64,000 nucleotides of DNA from Selenomonadaceae bacterium (GTDB lineage Bacteria; Bacillota; Negativicutes; Selenomonadales; Selenomonadaceae), in contig JALFXV010000020.1 of the NCBI GenBank assembly GCA_022786545.1, positions 1 through 64,000 of the forward strand, written 5' to 3'. Both the position numbers and the translations under genes were made by a program. Shown here piece by piece: positions 48,527 through 57,445 of the stretch; positions within the stretch are counted from its first letter, which is position 1; every line of letters begins with the position of its first letter. Under the pieces are notes generated by a model. That model saw only the letters and a program-made list of their open reading frames with translations, had not been told where the DNA came from and searched no databases.

Positions 48527-49153
48527 TTACGCATATATATCCAAGCGGCCTTCCGTGGCCCACATGCGTATGGAGCCTTCCTTAGCAATATATGTTTCCG
48601 CCGTGCCCGGGCTGAGGGCAACATCGGCACGGGCGGACGTCTGAATGTTGTACTTGTCATGCCCCACATCCATCTTCCCTTTAATCTCCGACGGGGTTAC
48701 AGTAAACTCAGGGTCCGGTATATCTATAATCGTCCACTGGGGCCACTTGATGACCTTGCCCCAGAATTTGGACCACTCCTGCTGGTCCAGCACATTGCGC
48801 CCCGGCCTTGCACCGTTCCTTGCCATATCCCAGCCGTCATTGGTATGCTTGGACGTGGCAGCCTGCACATCACTATACCCCTTCTGCCCGTATTTTCTGG
48901 CAAAATCCATATCACTGAGATGCCCCAGGGCCTTGCGGCAAGGATAGCAGTTGATGTCCACCTTGATCTGGGACCAGCCCATATCAGCTTTAGGGGGCTC
49001 ATAATCCCGGTGCATTTCCGCAGGAACGTAAGCATTTTTCTCACTGGCTGCCTGCTGCTGGCGGATGCCGATTTCCGGCAGCTCATGCCTGATATTCATG
49101 TATTTCATACCGGATAACATGCCGGCACCGCCAAGACCATCCAACATTCCCAT
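48527..49153 (-). CDS. DUF6470 (YviE-like) flagellar-locus protein
   Basis: MKYMNIRHELPEIGIRQQQA...IKVDINCYPCRKALGHLS...WSKFWGKVIKWPQWTIIDIPDPEFTVTPSEIKGKMDVGHDKYNIQTS; position between flgL and fliW. Confidence 0.8.
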   Translation of the reverse strand: MGMLDGLGGAGMLSGMKYMNIRHELPEIGIRQQQAASEKNAYVPAEMHRDYEPPKADMGWSQIKVDINCYPCRKALGHLSDMDFARKYGQKGYSDVQAATSKHTNDGWDMARNGARPGRNVLDQQEWSKFWGKVIKWPQWTIIDIPDPEFTVTPSEIKGKMDVGHDKYNIQTSARADVALSPGTAETYIAKEGSIRMWATEGRLDIYA

Positions 49154-49264
49154 GCTGCCTCACATCCTTTCAGCAACTCACATCACGACTTACATCATGA
49201 CTCACATCACAATTCACATCATACTTCACATCGTACAGTATTGCCAGCAGCCAGCACCGGGCAC

Positions 49265-50563
49265 TTAGCTCAGGTAATCAGCCAGGCTGCCCGGCAGTAT
49301 CTTGGAGCCTACTGACAGGGACATGCTGTAGATGGTCTGATATTCCATCAGCTTGGTGGCCAGGTATGCCACATCAGTGCTGGACACATCGGTAATATCG
49401 CTGACAATGGACTCATTCTGGGTAGTAAGCATACCGGCAGCCGACTCATAAGCCTGCTGGCGGGCTGCCATCTTGGTCTCCGCCCCCAGCACATTGGAAT
49501 GAACAGTATCGGCAATGGTCATGCCCTCCTCACCAGCCCAGATATAATCGCCGCCTTCTATCTTGGCTACTGCATACATGAGCTGATTCAGCATGGCAGT
49601 GCCGGTGGCAGGATAACTGTTCACATCAAATATATCCGTACCATTCAGATCCTGCCCTGTTACGTTGACAGTATCCGTAGCCTGGTCTACACCACCATTT
49701 TTCTTTACCATCGAAATATATTTATCGTCACCAGCGTATTTGACAATATACTGTTCTTTCGTAGCAAAGGTCATTTTAACGCCATTGACAGTCTGGCTCC
49801 ACTTTGTGCCATTAGCCCCTTCGTAAATCACACCATAGGGATCAAAATGCTCAGAGGTTCTAAATTTGGCTATATTGCCAAATACCTGCTCAGTATCTGT
49901 ACGATCCAGCTTGTCGCAGTTCTTGTAGCCGTTGACCACAAAATCCTCCGTAAAAATATCGCCAGTCTGAACATTCATATAATAGGTATTGCCATCATCA
50001 CCATTGAGCTTCAGCATCTGCTTGAGGGTGGTATTTTCATCTCCCCATTCATCCGCACCGGCAAAAAATGCCTGCTGCTTATCATCCAGGGTACGGGTTT
50101 CACCCCTGAACATCTTATCATCTGTGATGTAAAAAGGCATGGTGGTATCCTTCTGCCCGGCAAACAGGAACCTGTCGCCAATCTGGGTATTCAGGTCTGC
50201 CACCTGCTCCTGCACGTTGGCCAAAAGCTCCTTGGCAATATCCTTCATGTCGCTTTCATTGTGGGTGGAATTGGCCGCCGCCTCCGTCTTTTCCTTGAAG
50301 GTGGCCAGCAAATCCGTCACATTGACCAGTGCCGCATCTGCATTCTTCATCCAGGTACTGGCAGTCTTCACATTGGACTGATACTGCTCATTGCTTATCT
50401 TGTTGTTCTGATAACGCAAATATTTGGAGTAGCCAACCACATCATCCGAAGCCCGGTGCAACTTGCTGCCATCGCTCTGCTCCATGAGCTTGGTATACTG
50501 CTCATAAGTCTTGTTCAGCTGCCTCAGGTAATTGGAGGACATCATTGTACTAGCTATACGCAT
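49265..50563 (-). CDS. flgL: Flagellar hook-associated protein 3, FlgL
   Basis: MRIASTMMSSNYLRQLNKTYEQYTKLMEQSDGSKLHRASDDVVGYSKYLRYQ; C-terminal SVGSKILPGSLADYLS. Confidence 0.95.
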   Translation of the reverse strand: MRIASTMMSSNYLRQLNKTYEQYTKLMEQSDGSKLHRASDDVVGYSKYLRYQNNKISNEQYQSNVKTASTWMKNADAALVNVTDLLATFKEKTEAAANSTHNESDMKDIAKELLANVQEQVADLNTQIGDRFLFAGQKDTTMPFYITDDKMFRGETRTLDDKQQAFFAGADEWGDENTTLKQMLKLNGDDGNTYYMNVQTGDIFTEDFVVNGYKNCDKLDRTDTEQVFGNIAKFRTSEHFDPYGVIYEGANGTKWSQTVNGVKMTFATKEQYIVKYAGDDKYISMVKKNGGVDQATDTVNVTGQDLNGTDIFDVNSYPATGTAMLNQLMYAVAKIEGGDYIWAGEEGMTIADTVHSNVLGAETKMAARQQAYESAAGMLTTQNESIVSDITDVSSTDVAYLATKLMEYQTIYSMSLSVGSKILPGSLADYLS

Positions 50564-50632
50564 ATTGTTTCACCCTATTCTATATTATGGTAAATTTCTC
50601 AGATCAGCCTATATACATGCTACGCTGCCAGC

Positions 50633-52339
50633 TTATCTGCCCACGGTGCCAGTGCCGTTAATCAACTTGTCCAGGCACTCATCCATCGCGTTCAGGCAGC
50701 GGGAGCAGGCTGAATACCCCTGCTGGAACATAATCATATTCGTCAGTTCCTCATCCCAGTTTACGCCATTGGTGGTGCTTCTCAGATTTTCCACCTGGCT
50801 CATGACATTAGCCTGAAACTCCACCCTGCTGTTCATATTGGCAGCATCAGAACCCATAGTCGTCATGCTGGTATTATAATAGCTGAATAGCGAGCCCTTG
50901 CCAATAGCCCTGTTATCAGACATGACCTCAGGGCTGGTCTTGTCATATTCACAGTTCAAAAGCGTAGCCATCCAGACGGCATTGCTGCCATCTCCTGTGC
51001 CATTGACATCTACAGGCAGCGGATTTCCGTTCGCATCTTCCAGGGCAGAGGCGGGATTTGTCGTATATCCTCCACCTGCCGCCTGATACCAAAGTTCCCC
51101 AAAGCCATTGCGCTGGCCGCTTCTGGTGGCCAGCTTCTTGTGGCCATCCACGGCAGTCAGTTCGGAATTAACTGCCAGCACATCCAAAATCTGCATGCCT
51201 TTTAACTGCTTTGCCGTGCTATCCGCCAATGTGCCATCATGCAGTACTTCGCACATAACAAGGCCGTTTTCCTCAGACCAGTCAAAATACACATTTGACT
51301 CACCATAAAAATTCAGCCCTGTCGTAGCATTATCAGCAGGATTGGCATTACCAAAAGGCTTGTCCTTATTGCCGTCAATTCCATAACCTGCCCTGTGCTG
51401 GTCATTAAAGGTAGTCAGCAAAAAAGTTGCCATGCGGGCCACTTCATCAATATAGGCCTTATCCTCTTCAATGGCCTCAAACTGAGCCTGCAGCTCGCCG
51501 CTCCCCGGGGAGTAGATGGTGCCTGTCTCCTTGATGATAATATCATAATCACTCAGGCCGTATTCATTGTTATTCTTTGGCGGAGACATTTCCAGCTCCA
51601 CCTTGGTAAGGCCGTTCACCAGGGTTGTACCGCTGCCGACCAGGGTGTACATGCCGTTGCTTGCCTCATAAACATTGATGCTGGTCATATCCGTCAGCTG
51701 GTCCACAATCAAATCCCGCTGGTCCCGCAGGTCATTGGCATGGGCCCCCGTTGCCTCTATGCCGGCAATATTCTTGTTAAGTTCCACAACCTGGCTCAGG
51801 AGACGATTCATTTTTTCCACGCTCAAGGAGATATCATCATAAAGCGATACTATCTGCCCCTGCACCTGACTAGCCGCAATCTGCAGGCTCTGGGCGAAAT
51901 TCTGCCCGGCGTTGATGACATTCTGACGGCTGGTATCGCTGCTGGCCGTAGCCGAACAATCCTCCCAGGCCTCATAGAATTTCTCCATAGCATTCTGGAT
52001 GCCGGTATTGTCCGAGTCGTTAAAAATGGACTCTATCTTGGCATAGTTATTTGCCTTGCCTATGTAATAGCCGTTGGTGCTGTTTTCCTTCCAAAACTGG
52101 CGGTCAGCGTAGATATCCCTGGCCCTGATGACAGAAGTAACAGTGGAGCCGTTGCCCACCTGATTGGCACCTGCCAAGGTATAAACCTCCGAGGCCGGAG
52201 TTGCCGATGCATGGGCTGTCTGCCGGGAATATCCCTCTGTATTGGAATTGCTGATATTGTGGCCGACTGTGTTCAGCCCCAGCCTGTTGGTATAGATACC
52301 ATTGACCATAGTATTGAGCCCGGAAAAGGTACTCTGCAT
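50633..52339 (-). CDS. flgK: Flagellar hook-associated protein 1, FlgK
   Basis: MQSTFSGLNTMVNGIYTNRLGLNTVGHNISNSNTEGYSRQTAHASATPA; C-terminal VNWDEELTNMIMFQQGYSACSRCLNAMDECLDKLINGTGTVGR. Confidence 0.97.
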   Translation of the reverse strand: MQSTFSGLNTMVNGIYTNRLGLNTVGHNISNSNTEGYSRQTAHASATPASEVYTLAGANQVGNGSTVTSVIRARDIYADRQFWKENSTNGYYIGKANNYAKIESIFNDSDNTGIQNAMEKFYEAWEDCSATASSDTSRQNVINAGQNFAQSLQIAASQVQGQIVSLYDDISLSVEKMNRLLSQVVELNKNIAGIEATGAHANDLRDQRDLIVDQLTDMTSINVYEASNGMYTLVGSGTTLVNGLTKVELEMSPPKNNNEYGLSDYDIIIKETGTIYSPGSGELQAQFEAIEEDKAYIDEVARMATFLLTTFNDQHRAGYGIDGNKDKPFGNANPADNATTGLNFYGESNVYFDWSEENGLVMCEVLHDGTLADSTAKQLKGMQILDVLAVNSELTAVDGHKKLATRSGQRNGFGELWYQAAGGGYTTNPASALEDANGNPLPVDVNGTGDGSNAVWMATLLNCEYDKTSPEVMSDNRAIGKGSLFSYYNTSMTTMGSDAANMNSRVEFQANVMSQVENLRSTTNGVNWDEELTNMIMFQQGYSACSRCLNAMDECLDKLINGTGTVGR

Positions 52340-52410
52340 ATTTTCTCACCTGCTCTCAAATATTTGTCACGCTATGCCACCTGGATGTTCTCAAATGTCC
52401 TGGAACATTT

Positions 52411-52878
52411 CTAGACATTCGCCTCGAACATCTTGTTGCCCTGTACCGGCCTGCCACCGCTATCGCCCGGTGTTCCGTAGGTTACCCCTGCCGCAGTCTG
52501 GGTCATGACATTCACGTTATAATCGATATATTCTATGTTTTTATTTAAATATTGCAGATTGTTGCCAGTGGCTTCCTTGAGTTTCTGCAATAGTCCTGCC
52601 TGTTTCTTTAAAAGCTGCAGGGCCATATCCTTTTCCAGCCCCTCCGGCTGGCCATCCACCCAGGCGGCGGCATCCCTGCAGCCCTGCTGCCGCAAAAAAT
52701 CCTGGCGCCTTTTTTCCAGCCTGTTCAAATCAATAATCACAGCCTCTATTTCCTTGGTCAGACGCTGCACAGCCGGAGCAGCCGTATGCACCAGGGCGTT
52801 GGCCTGTTCCTTTGTAAGCTCAAAAAGCCTGAGGCAAAGCACCAGCTGCTGCCTGATAATGTGTAGCAAATCCTGCAC
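52411..52878 (-). CDS. FlgN-like flagellar export chaperone (copy proximal to flgK)
   Basis: IDYNVNVMTQTAAGVTYGTPGDSGGRPVQGNKMFEANV; coiled-coil helical. Confidence 0.75.
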   Translation of the reverse strand: MQDLLHIIRQQLVLCLRLFELTKEQANALVHTAAPAVQRLTKEIEAVIIDLNRLEKRRQDFLRQQGCRDAAAWVDGQPEGLEKDMALQLLKKQAGLLQKLKEATGNNLQYLNKNIEYIDYNVNVMTQTAAGVTYGTPGDSGGRPVQGNKMFEANV

Positions 52879-52881
52879 GGG

Positions 52882-53367
52882 CTATACCTCCAAATCAAAG
52901 TTCTTGACGTGGGAAACCTGCTCCTGCCCCCTGCTGCCATAAGCAGGCTCCACCGTGGAGCCCCCCAGCTGGTTCAGCCTGTAATTGATGGCCTCCAGCG
53001 CACTGGCGATGAGAATCTCATTATTAGCCGATGCCTCCTGCACCTCCGCCACCAGCTTGCCCAGCATTTTGTGCAGCTTGTGCAAAGTTTCCCGCTGCTG
53101 CCGTTCCGGGCACTGGGACCACACAGCGTCCATGCGCATATCCGGCGCCACCTTGACACCGCCTGCTGCCATCCTTGCCATCAGCTCCTGCCGCTGCTTC
53201 TCCGTCTGATTGATGACCTTAATGACATCCTCTTCCTGCCTGACCAGCTTCTCCAGTTCCTGCAGCTTCACCAGCACCAGGATACCGCGTTTTTCCTCAT
53301 TCAGCTTTTGCAGCTTCTGATACTGGGTTATCAATGCTGCCAGCAGCCTTGCCAATTCCTGCCACAT
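52882..53367 (-). CDS. flgN: FlgN family flagellar export chaperone
   Basis: LARLLAALITQYQKLQKLNEEKRGILVLVKLQELEKLVRQEEDVIKVINQTEKQRQELMARMA. Confidence 0.85.
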   Translation of the reverse strand: MWQELARLLAALITQYQKLQKLNEEKRGILVLVKLQELEKLVRQEEDVIKVINQTEKQRQELMARMAAGGVKVAPDMRMDAVWSQCPERQQRETLHKLHKMLGKLVAEVQEASANNEILIASALEAINYRLNQLGGSTVEPAYGSRGQEQVSHVKNFDLEV

Positions 53368-53450
53368 GGACTGCCCTCCTTCTCAATGGTCGCAAGATGC
53401 CGCCAGATAGCCCACCGCTACCCGGCAGCCCAAGCAGTACCGCTATGCTT

Positions 53451-53729
53451 TCAATAGCGATACTGCAAAATCTTCTCTGCCAAATCCCTGTTGCTCACCT
53501 GATAAGCACCGGAAGCAATCATGTTCTCATACTCAGCTACCTTGTCCATGCGCACATCGGAGCCGGACTTCAGCTTCTTCAAAATCTCGCTGAACTGCTG
53601 TCCCTGGGAAGAAATCTGAATATTGTCGTTGACCGTCTCTTCCTGTCGATATGCCTTGGCAAGCTTGTTGACGCTGCCGGAATTGGTATATACACCGGCT
53701 ATGCCCTGCAGGTTGTTGTTTATAATCAC
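53451..53729 (-). CDS. flgM: Anti-sigma-28 factor FlgM
   Basis: QGIAGVYTNSGSVNKLAKAYRQEETVNDNIQISSQGQQFSEILKKLKSGSDVRMDKVAEYENMIASGAYQVSNRDLAEKILQY. Confidence 0.95.
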   Translation of the reverse strand: MIINNNLQGIAGVYTNSGSVNKLAKAYRQEETVNDNIQISSQGQQFSEILKKLKSGSDVRMDKVAEYENMIASGAYQVSNRDLAEKILQYRY

Positions 53730-53799
53730 GACTTTTCACCATCCTTGTTTTTGCATTTCCTGAAAAATAACCCCAATTCTTCCTCTAATCCTAGCAAAA

Positions 53800-53839
53800 A
53801 TATCGAAAAAAATAGCAGGATTCTTAAATAATCCTGCTA
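53800..53839 (-). promoter_or_regulatory. Overlapping terminator hairpin and sigma-28-like flgM promoter
   Basis: Minus strand TAGCAGGATT-ATTTAAG-AATCCTGCTA-TTTTTTT hairpin; TAAG-N15-TTCGATAT at 53800-53826 lies partly inside it. Confidence 0.6.
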
Positions 53840-53893
53840 GCCTTCTCATTTATTGACACCGGGCACCCTACCACAAAATGCCCTGCTGCCTGC

Positions 53894-54298
53894 TTATCTG
53901 TCACGATTAGCGTTATACATAGTGGTGCTCTTGTCCACCTTCTTTACAGTCTTGGCAGCCTCCAATCGCTTGGCCTGATTGATGATGTCATTGCTGCACT
54001 TGCTGCAAAGCTTGCCAGTAGTAATCGGCGTACCGCATCCCTGGCATGGATAATTGATCTGGAAGCCGCTGGCGATGAAGCGCCCCTGCTTCAGCATGCG
54101 CAGCACAACGCGCTCCCTGACACCTGTATCATCTACAATCTGCTTGATGCTGCACCTGTCATGGTCCCGGACATAGGAATAAACAGTCTGCTCATCCTCC
54201 TGCTCCTTGCGGTAGCAGTCAGGACACATCCCCTGGCCTATTTCCATATAAACCTTGCCGCAGTTATCGCAATTTTTCAGCTTGTTCATAGCATCCAC
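53894..54298 (-). CDS. TIGR03826/YvyF-like flagellar operon protein
   Basis: LKNCDNCGKVYMEIGQGMCPDCYRKEQEDEQTVYSYVRDHDRCSIKQIVDDTGVRERVVLRMLKQGRF...CQGCGTPITTGKLCSKC. Confidence 0.9.
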   Translation of the reverse strand: MDAMNKLKNCDNCGKVYMEIGQGMCPDCYRKEQEDEQTVYSYVRDHDRCSIKQIVDDTGVRERVVLRMLKQGRFIASGFQINYPCQGCGTPITTGKLCSKCSNDIINQAKRLEAAKTVKKVDKSTTMYNANRDR

Positions 54299-54378
54299 TC
54301 CCTAAAGCACTTCACTACACCTAACCATTATAAATTATTCCGTATTTTTATTCAATATAATTTTTGCCTGTTATTCGG

Positions 54379-55107
54379 CTATTTTCTGCCGGAGGCCGCC
54401 ACGATGCCCATAATATCGGCGGCCCCTGCCCCCCGGAGCACCCTGGCACATTCCAGCAGGGTAGTGCCGGTAGTCATGATATCATCCACGATAATCACTT
54501 TTTTGCCAGCCACCTCTGCACCCTCTGCCAGGGCAAAGGCATCCTGCAGATTCCTGCCCCGTTCCGCCGCTGTCAGCCCGAACTGGGGCGTAGTGGCGCG
54601 GCAGCGCACCAGCACCGGCTGCAGCAAAATCCCAAGGGCAGCCAGGGGCTCCCGGAACAACAACTCGCTCTGATTGAAGCCACGCTCCTTCAGCCTGCCG
54701 GGATGCAGGGGTACAGGCACTGCCAGCACCTCTGCCCCGCCACCTGCAACATCACTGCCATCGCTCACTGCTCCCTTGCCATGCCACGCCCCCGGCTGCC
54801 TGACAGCGCCTCCAGGCAGTGGCAGCTGCCTGATGCCTGCGGCAATATACCGGTGCAGCCCCGGCAAAAGCCTTTTTTTGCCATCGTATTTCAGCTGGCG
54901 CAGCATATCCCTGAGCCCTGCCTCATACACCCCCAGCGCCCACGCGCCCCCCGCCAGCAGGCCCTCCATCTCAGCCCCCAGCGGCAGGCGGCGGGGCTGC
55001 ACCAGCCTGGCAAAACAACTTTCGCACCAGGCATCCCGCTGCTCTATATACCTGCCGCACGCAGGGCAGCGGGGCGGAAAGAGCAAATCCAGTATCCAGC
55101 CCAGCAC
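54379..55107 (-). CDS. comFC: ComF family phosphoribosyltransferase-like protein
   Basis: FPPRCPACGRYIEQRDAWCESC; LKERGFNQSELL; VIIVDDIMTTGTTLLECARVLRGAGA. Confidence 0.93.
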   Translation of the reverse strand: MLGWILDLLFPPRCPACGRYIEQRDAWCESCFARLVQPRRLPLGAEMEGLLAGGAWALGVYEAGLRDMLRQLKYDGKKRLLPGLHRYIAAGIRQLPLPGGAVRQPGAWHGKGAVSDGSDVAGGGAEVLAVPVPLHPGRLKERGFNQSELLFREPLAALGILLQPVLVRCRATTPQFGLTAAERGRNLQDAFALAEGAEVAGKKVIIVDDIMTTGTTLLECARVLRGAGAADIMGIVAASGRK

Positions 55108-55175
55108 AGCCTCACCCCCTTACCTGATTTTCAAGCCCAAAAATCCTGATCTCCTGAATATATTTCCCTATGTGA

Positions 55176-57425
55176 TTACAGCTTCCTGCCCAGCCGCTCC
55201 GCCAGCAGGGTATAGCGCTTCTTCGTCCTGTCATTGGCCACGGCGGTATTCAGGGCCGCCCTGGTGCCCAGCAGAATCACCAGCTTTTTCGCCCTAGTCA
55301 CCGCCGTATAGAGCAGCGTCCTTTGCAGCATCACGTGATGCCCAGGCACCAGCGGCAATATGACTACCGGGTACTCGCTGCCCTGGCTCTTGTGCACGGT
55401 CATGCAATAGGCCAGCTGCAGCTGATTCAGCTCCGTGGTTTCATATTCCACTTCCATTTCATCTCCGAACTGCACCCGGACATACACCGTCTCCAGCTGG
55501 GTGATATAGCCTATATCGCCGTTAAAGACGCCCTTTTCGTAGTTGTTTTTGTTCTGCATCACCTTGTCTCCCAGGCGGAAAACCCGGGAGCCGTAAGCCA
55601 GCTCCGGCACATCCTCCCCGGCAGGGTTCAAGGAATCCTGCAAAAGCTGGTTCAGCCGCTCCACGCCGCAGGCCCCCCGATGCATAGGTGAAAGCACCTG
55701 CACATCCTCCAATACATCATATTCCCTGGCGGGGAGGATTCTCCGGCACAGGTCCACAATATGCTGCTCCACCAGTTCGGGATTCTGCTGCTCAATAAAG
55801 ACAAAATCGCTTCCCTCATCCAAAGAGCACTGAGGCAGCCGCCCGGCGTTGATGGCATGGGCATTCATGACGATAGTGCTGTCATCTTTCTGGCGGAAAA
55901 TCTCCGTCAGGCATACCCGGGGCACCACGCCGCTGCGGAGGATATCCTTCAGCACCGACCCCGGCCCCACTGCCGGCAGCTGGTCCCCATCCCCCACCAG
56001 AATCACCCGGCAGCCTATGGGCACCGCTTCCAGAAAGTGGCGCATCAGCACGATATCCATCATGGATACCTCGTCCAGGATGACCACATCCCCTTCCAGG
56101 GGCTCATCCTGATTGCGGCCAAAGCCGGAACCCTCCCCGTCACCGCCGGATGCCTCCAGCAGCCTGTGCACTGTTTTAGCCCCCCTGCCGGTGGCTTCGC
56201 TCAGCCGCTTTGCCGCCCTGCCGGTAGGCGCCCCCAGCAGAATCTGCAAGCCCAGCTTTTCCAGGATATCCAGCATGGCCCGGACCACGGTGGTCTTGCC
56301 GGTACCCGGTCCCCCGGTCAGCACGAAGACGCCGTGCTCCAGCACCGCCTCCACCGCCTGCCGCTGCTGCTCCGCCAGCCGGACGGAGGCTTTTTCCTCC
56401 CAGCGCCGTACCAGCCGCCCGGGATTGCAGGCAGCAATGGGCGCCGCCTTTTCCTGCAAATACAAGAGCATCTCCGCCGTCTCGGCTTCCGCCTGATAAA
56501 GGTACTCAGGATAAACGAGAATCTCGCCGCCTACGGACTCCTGGTCCAGCCTGCCAGTGGCCAAATCCTGCTTCAGCACCTCCCAGACCACATCCCTGGA
56601 TACCCTGATGCCCTTTTCCACATCATCCACCAGCTGCTTTTCCGGCACGCAGCAATGGCCGTTGACGGCAATCCGCTGCAGCTGATAAGCCAGGGCCGCC
56701 GATACCCGGAAGCTATCGCAGGGATCCATGCCCAGGCTGGCCGCGATGGCATCTGCCGTGCTGAAGCCGATGCCCTCAATCTCGGTGGCAAGGCGGTAGG
56801 GATTCTGCTCCATGACTTCCACGGAAAAAGAGCCGTACCGCTCGTAGATTTTCCCGGCAAAAATCCCCGACACGTTGTGCTGCTCCAGCCAGACCATCAC
56901 CTGCCTCAGTTCCGCCTTTTCCTGATAGGAGGCATGGATTTTCTCTGCGGTCTTCTTGCCGATGCCCCGCACCTCCCGCAGCCTGTAGGGCTGCTTTTCG
57001 ATAATCTCCAGGGCCATGCCGCCAAATTTGTCCACGATGCGTGCCGCCATAGCCTTGCCCACGCCCTCGATGGTGCCGGAGGCAAGGAAGCGCCGGATGC
57101 CCTCCACCCCGGTAGGGGCGGAGACAATCATGTGCACAGCCTGAAACTGGGTGCCAAACCTGGGATGCTCCACCCACCTGCCCTTCAGGTCAAGCTGCTG
57201 CCCCTGCAGGGGGGCGGCCATCTGCACCGTCACGGTAATGGTGCTTTTCTGCCCCTCCGGCAGCAGGCGGAACACGCAGAAGCCCCCCTCCGGGCTGGCA
57301 AATATGATATTTTCCACTACCCCCGTCAGGGCTTCCAGCCCATCCTGCTCTGCCCTTCCATCCTGCACTGCCGCAACTGTTCCCATGATTGCCTCCCTCA
57401 ACTGCTCACGCCGCTTATGCCGCAA
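55176..57425 (-). CDS. recD2: RecD2-type ATP-dependent helicase
   Basis: GVEGIRRFLASGTIEGVGKAMAARIVDKFG; VFVLTGGPGTGKTTVVRAMLDILE; YCMTVHKSQGSEYPVVILPL; LLYTAVTRAKKLVILLG. Confidence 0.96.
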   Translation of the reverse strand: MRHKRREQLREAIMGTVAAVQDGRAEQDGLEALTGVVENIIFASPEGGFCVFRLLPEGQKSTITVTVQMAAPLQGQQLDLKGRWVEHPRFGTQFQAVHMIVSAPTGVEGIRRFLASGTIEGVGKAMAARIVDKFGGMALEIIEKQPYRLREVRGIGKKTAEKIHASYQEKAELRQVMVWLEQHNVSGIFAGKIYERYGSFSVEVMEQNPYRLATEIEGIGFSTADAIAASLGMDPCDSFRVSAALAYQLQRIAVNGHCCVPEKQLVDDVEKGIRVSRDVVWEVLKQDLATGRLDQESVGGEILVYPEYLYQAEAETAEMLLYLQEKAAPIAACNPGRLVRRWEEKASVRLAEQQRQAVEAVLEHGVFVLTGGPGTGKTTVVRAMLDILEKLGLQILLGAPTGRAAKRLSEATGRGAKTVHRLLEASGGDGEGSGFGRNQDEPLEGDVVILDEVSMMDIVLMRHFLEAVPIGCRVILVGDGDQLPAVGPGSVLKDILRSGVVPRVCLTEIFRQKDDSTIVMNAHAINAGRLPQCSLDEGSDFVFIEQQNPELVEQHIVDLCRRILPAREYDVLEDVQVLSPMHRGACGVERLNQLLQDSLNPAGEDVPELAYGSRVFRLGDKVMQNKNNYEKGVFNGDIGYITQLETVYVRVQFGDEMEVEYETTELNQLQLAYCMTVHKSQGSEYPVVILPLVPGHHVMLQRTLLYTAVTRAKKLVILLGTRAALNTAVANDRTKKRYTLLAERLGRKL

Positions 57426-57445
57426 AAATATCTTTTACCATGCTC

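Noticed and set aside
49499-52414. Plus-strand ORFs of 364 and 339 aa
   Set aside because: Antisense to flgL and flgK; no recognisable domains
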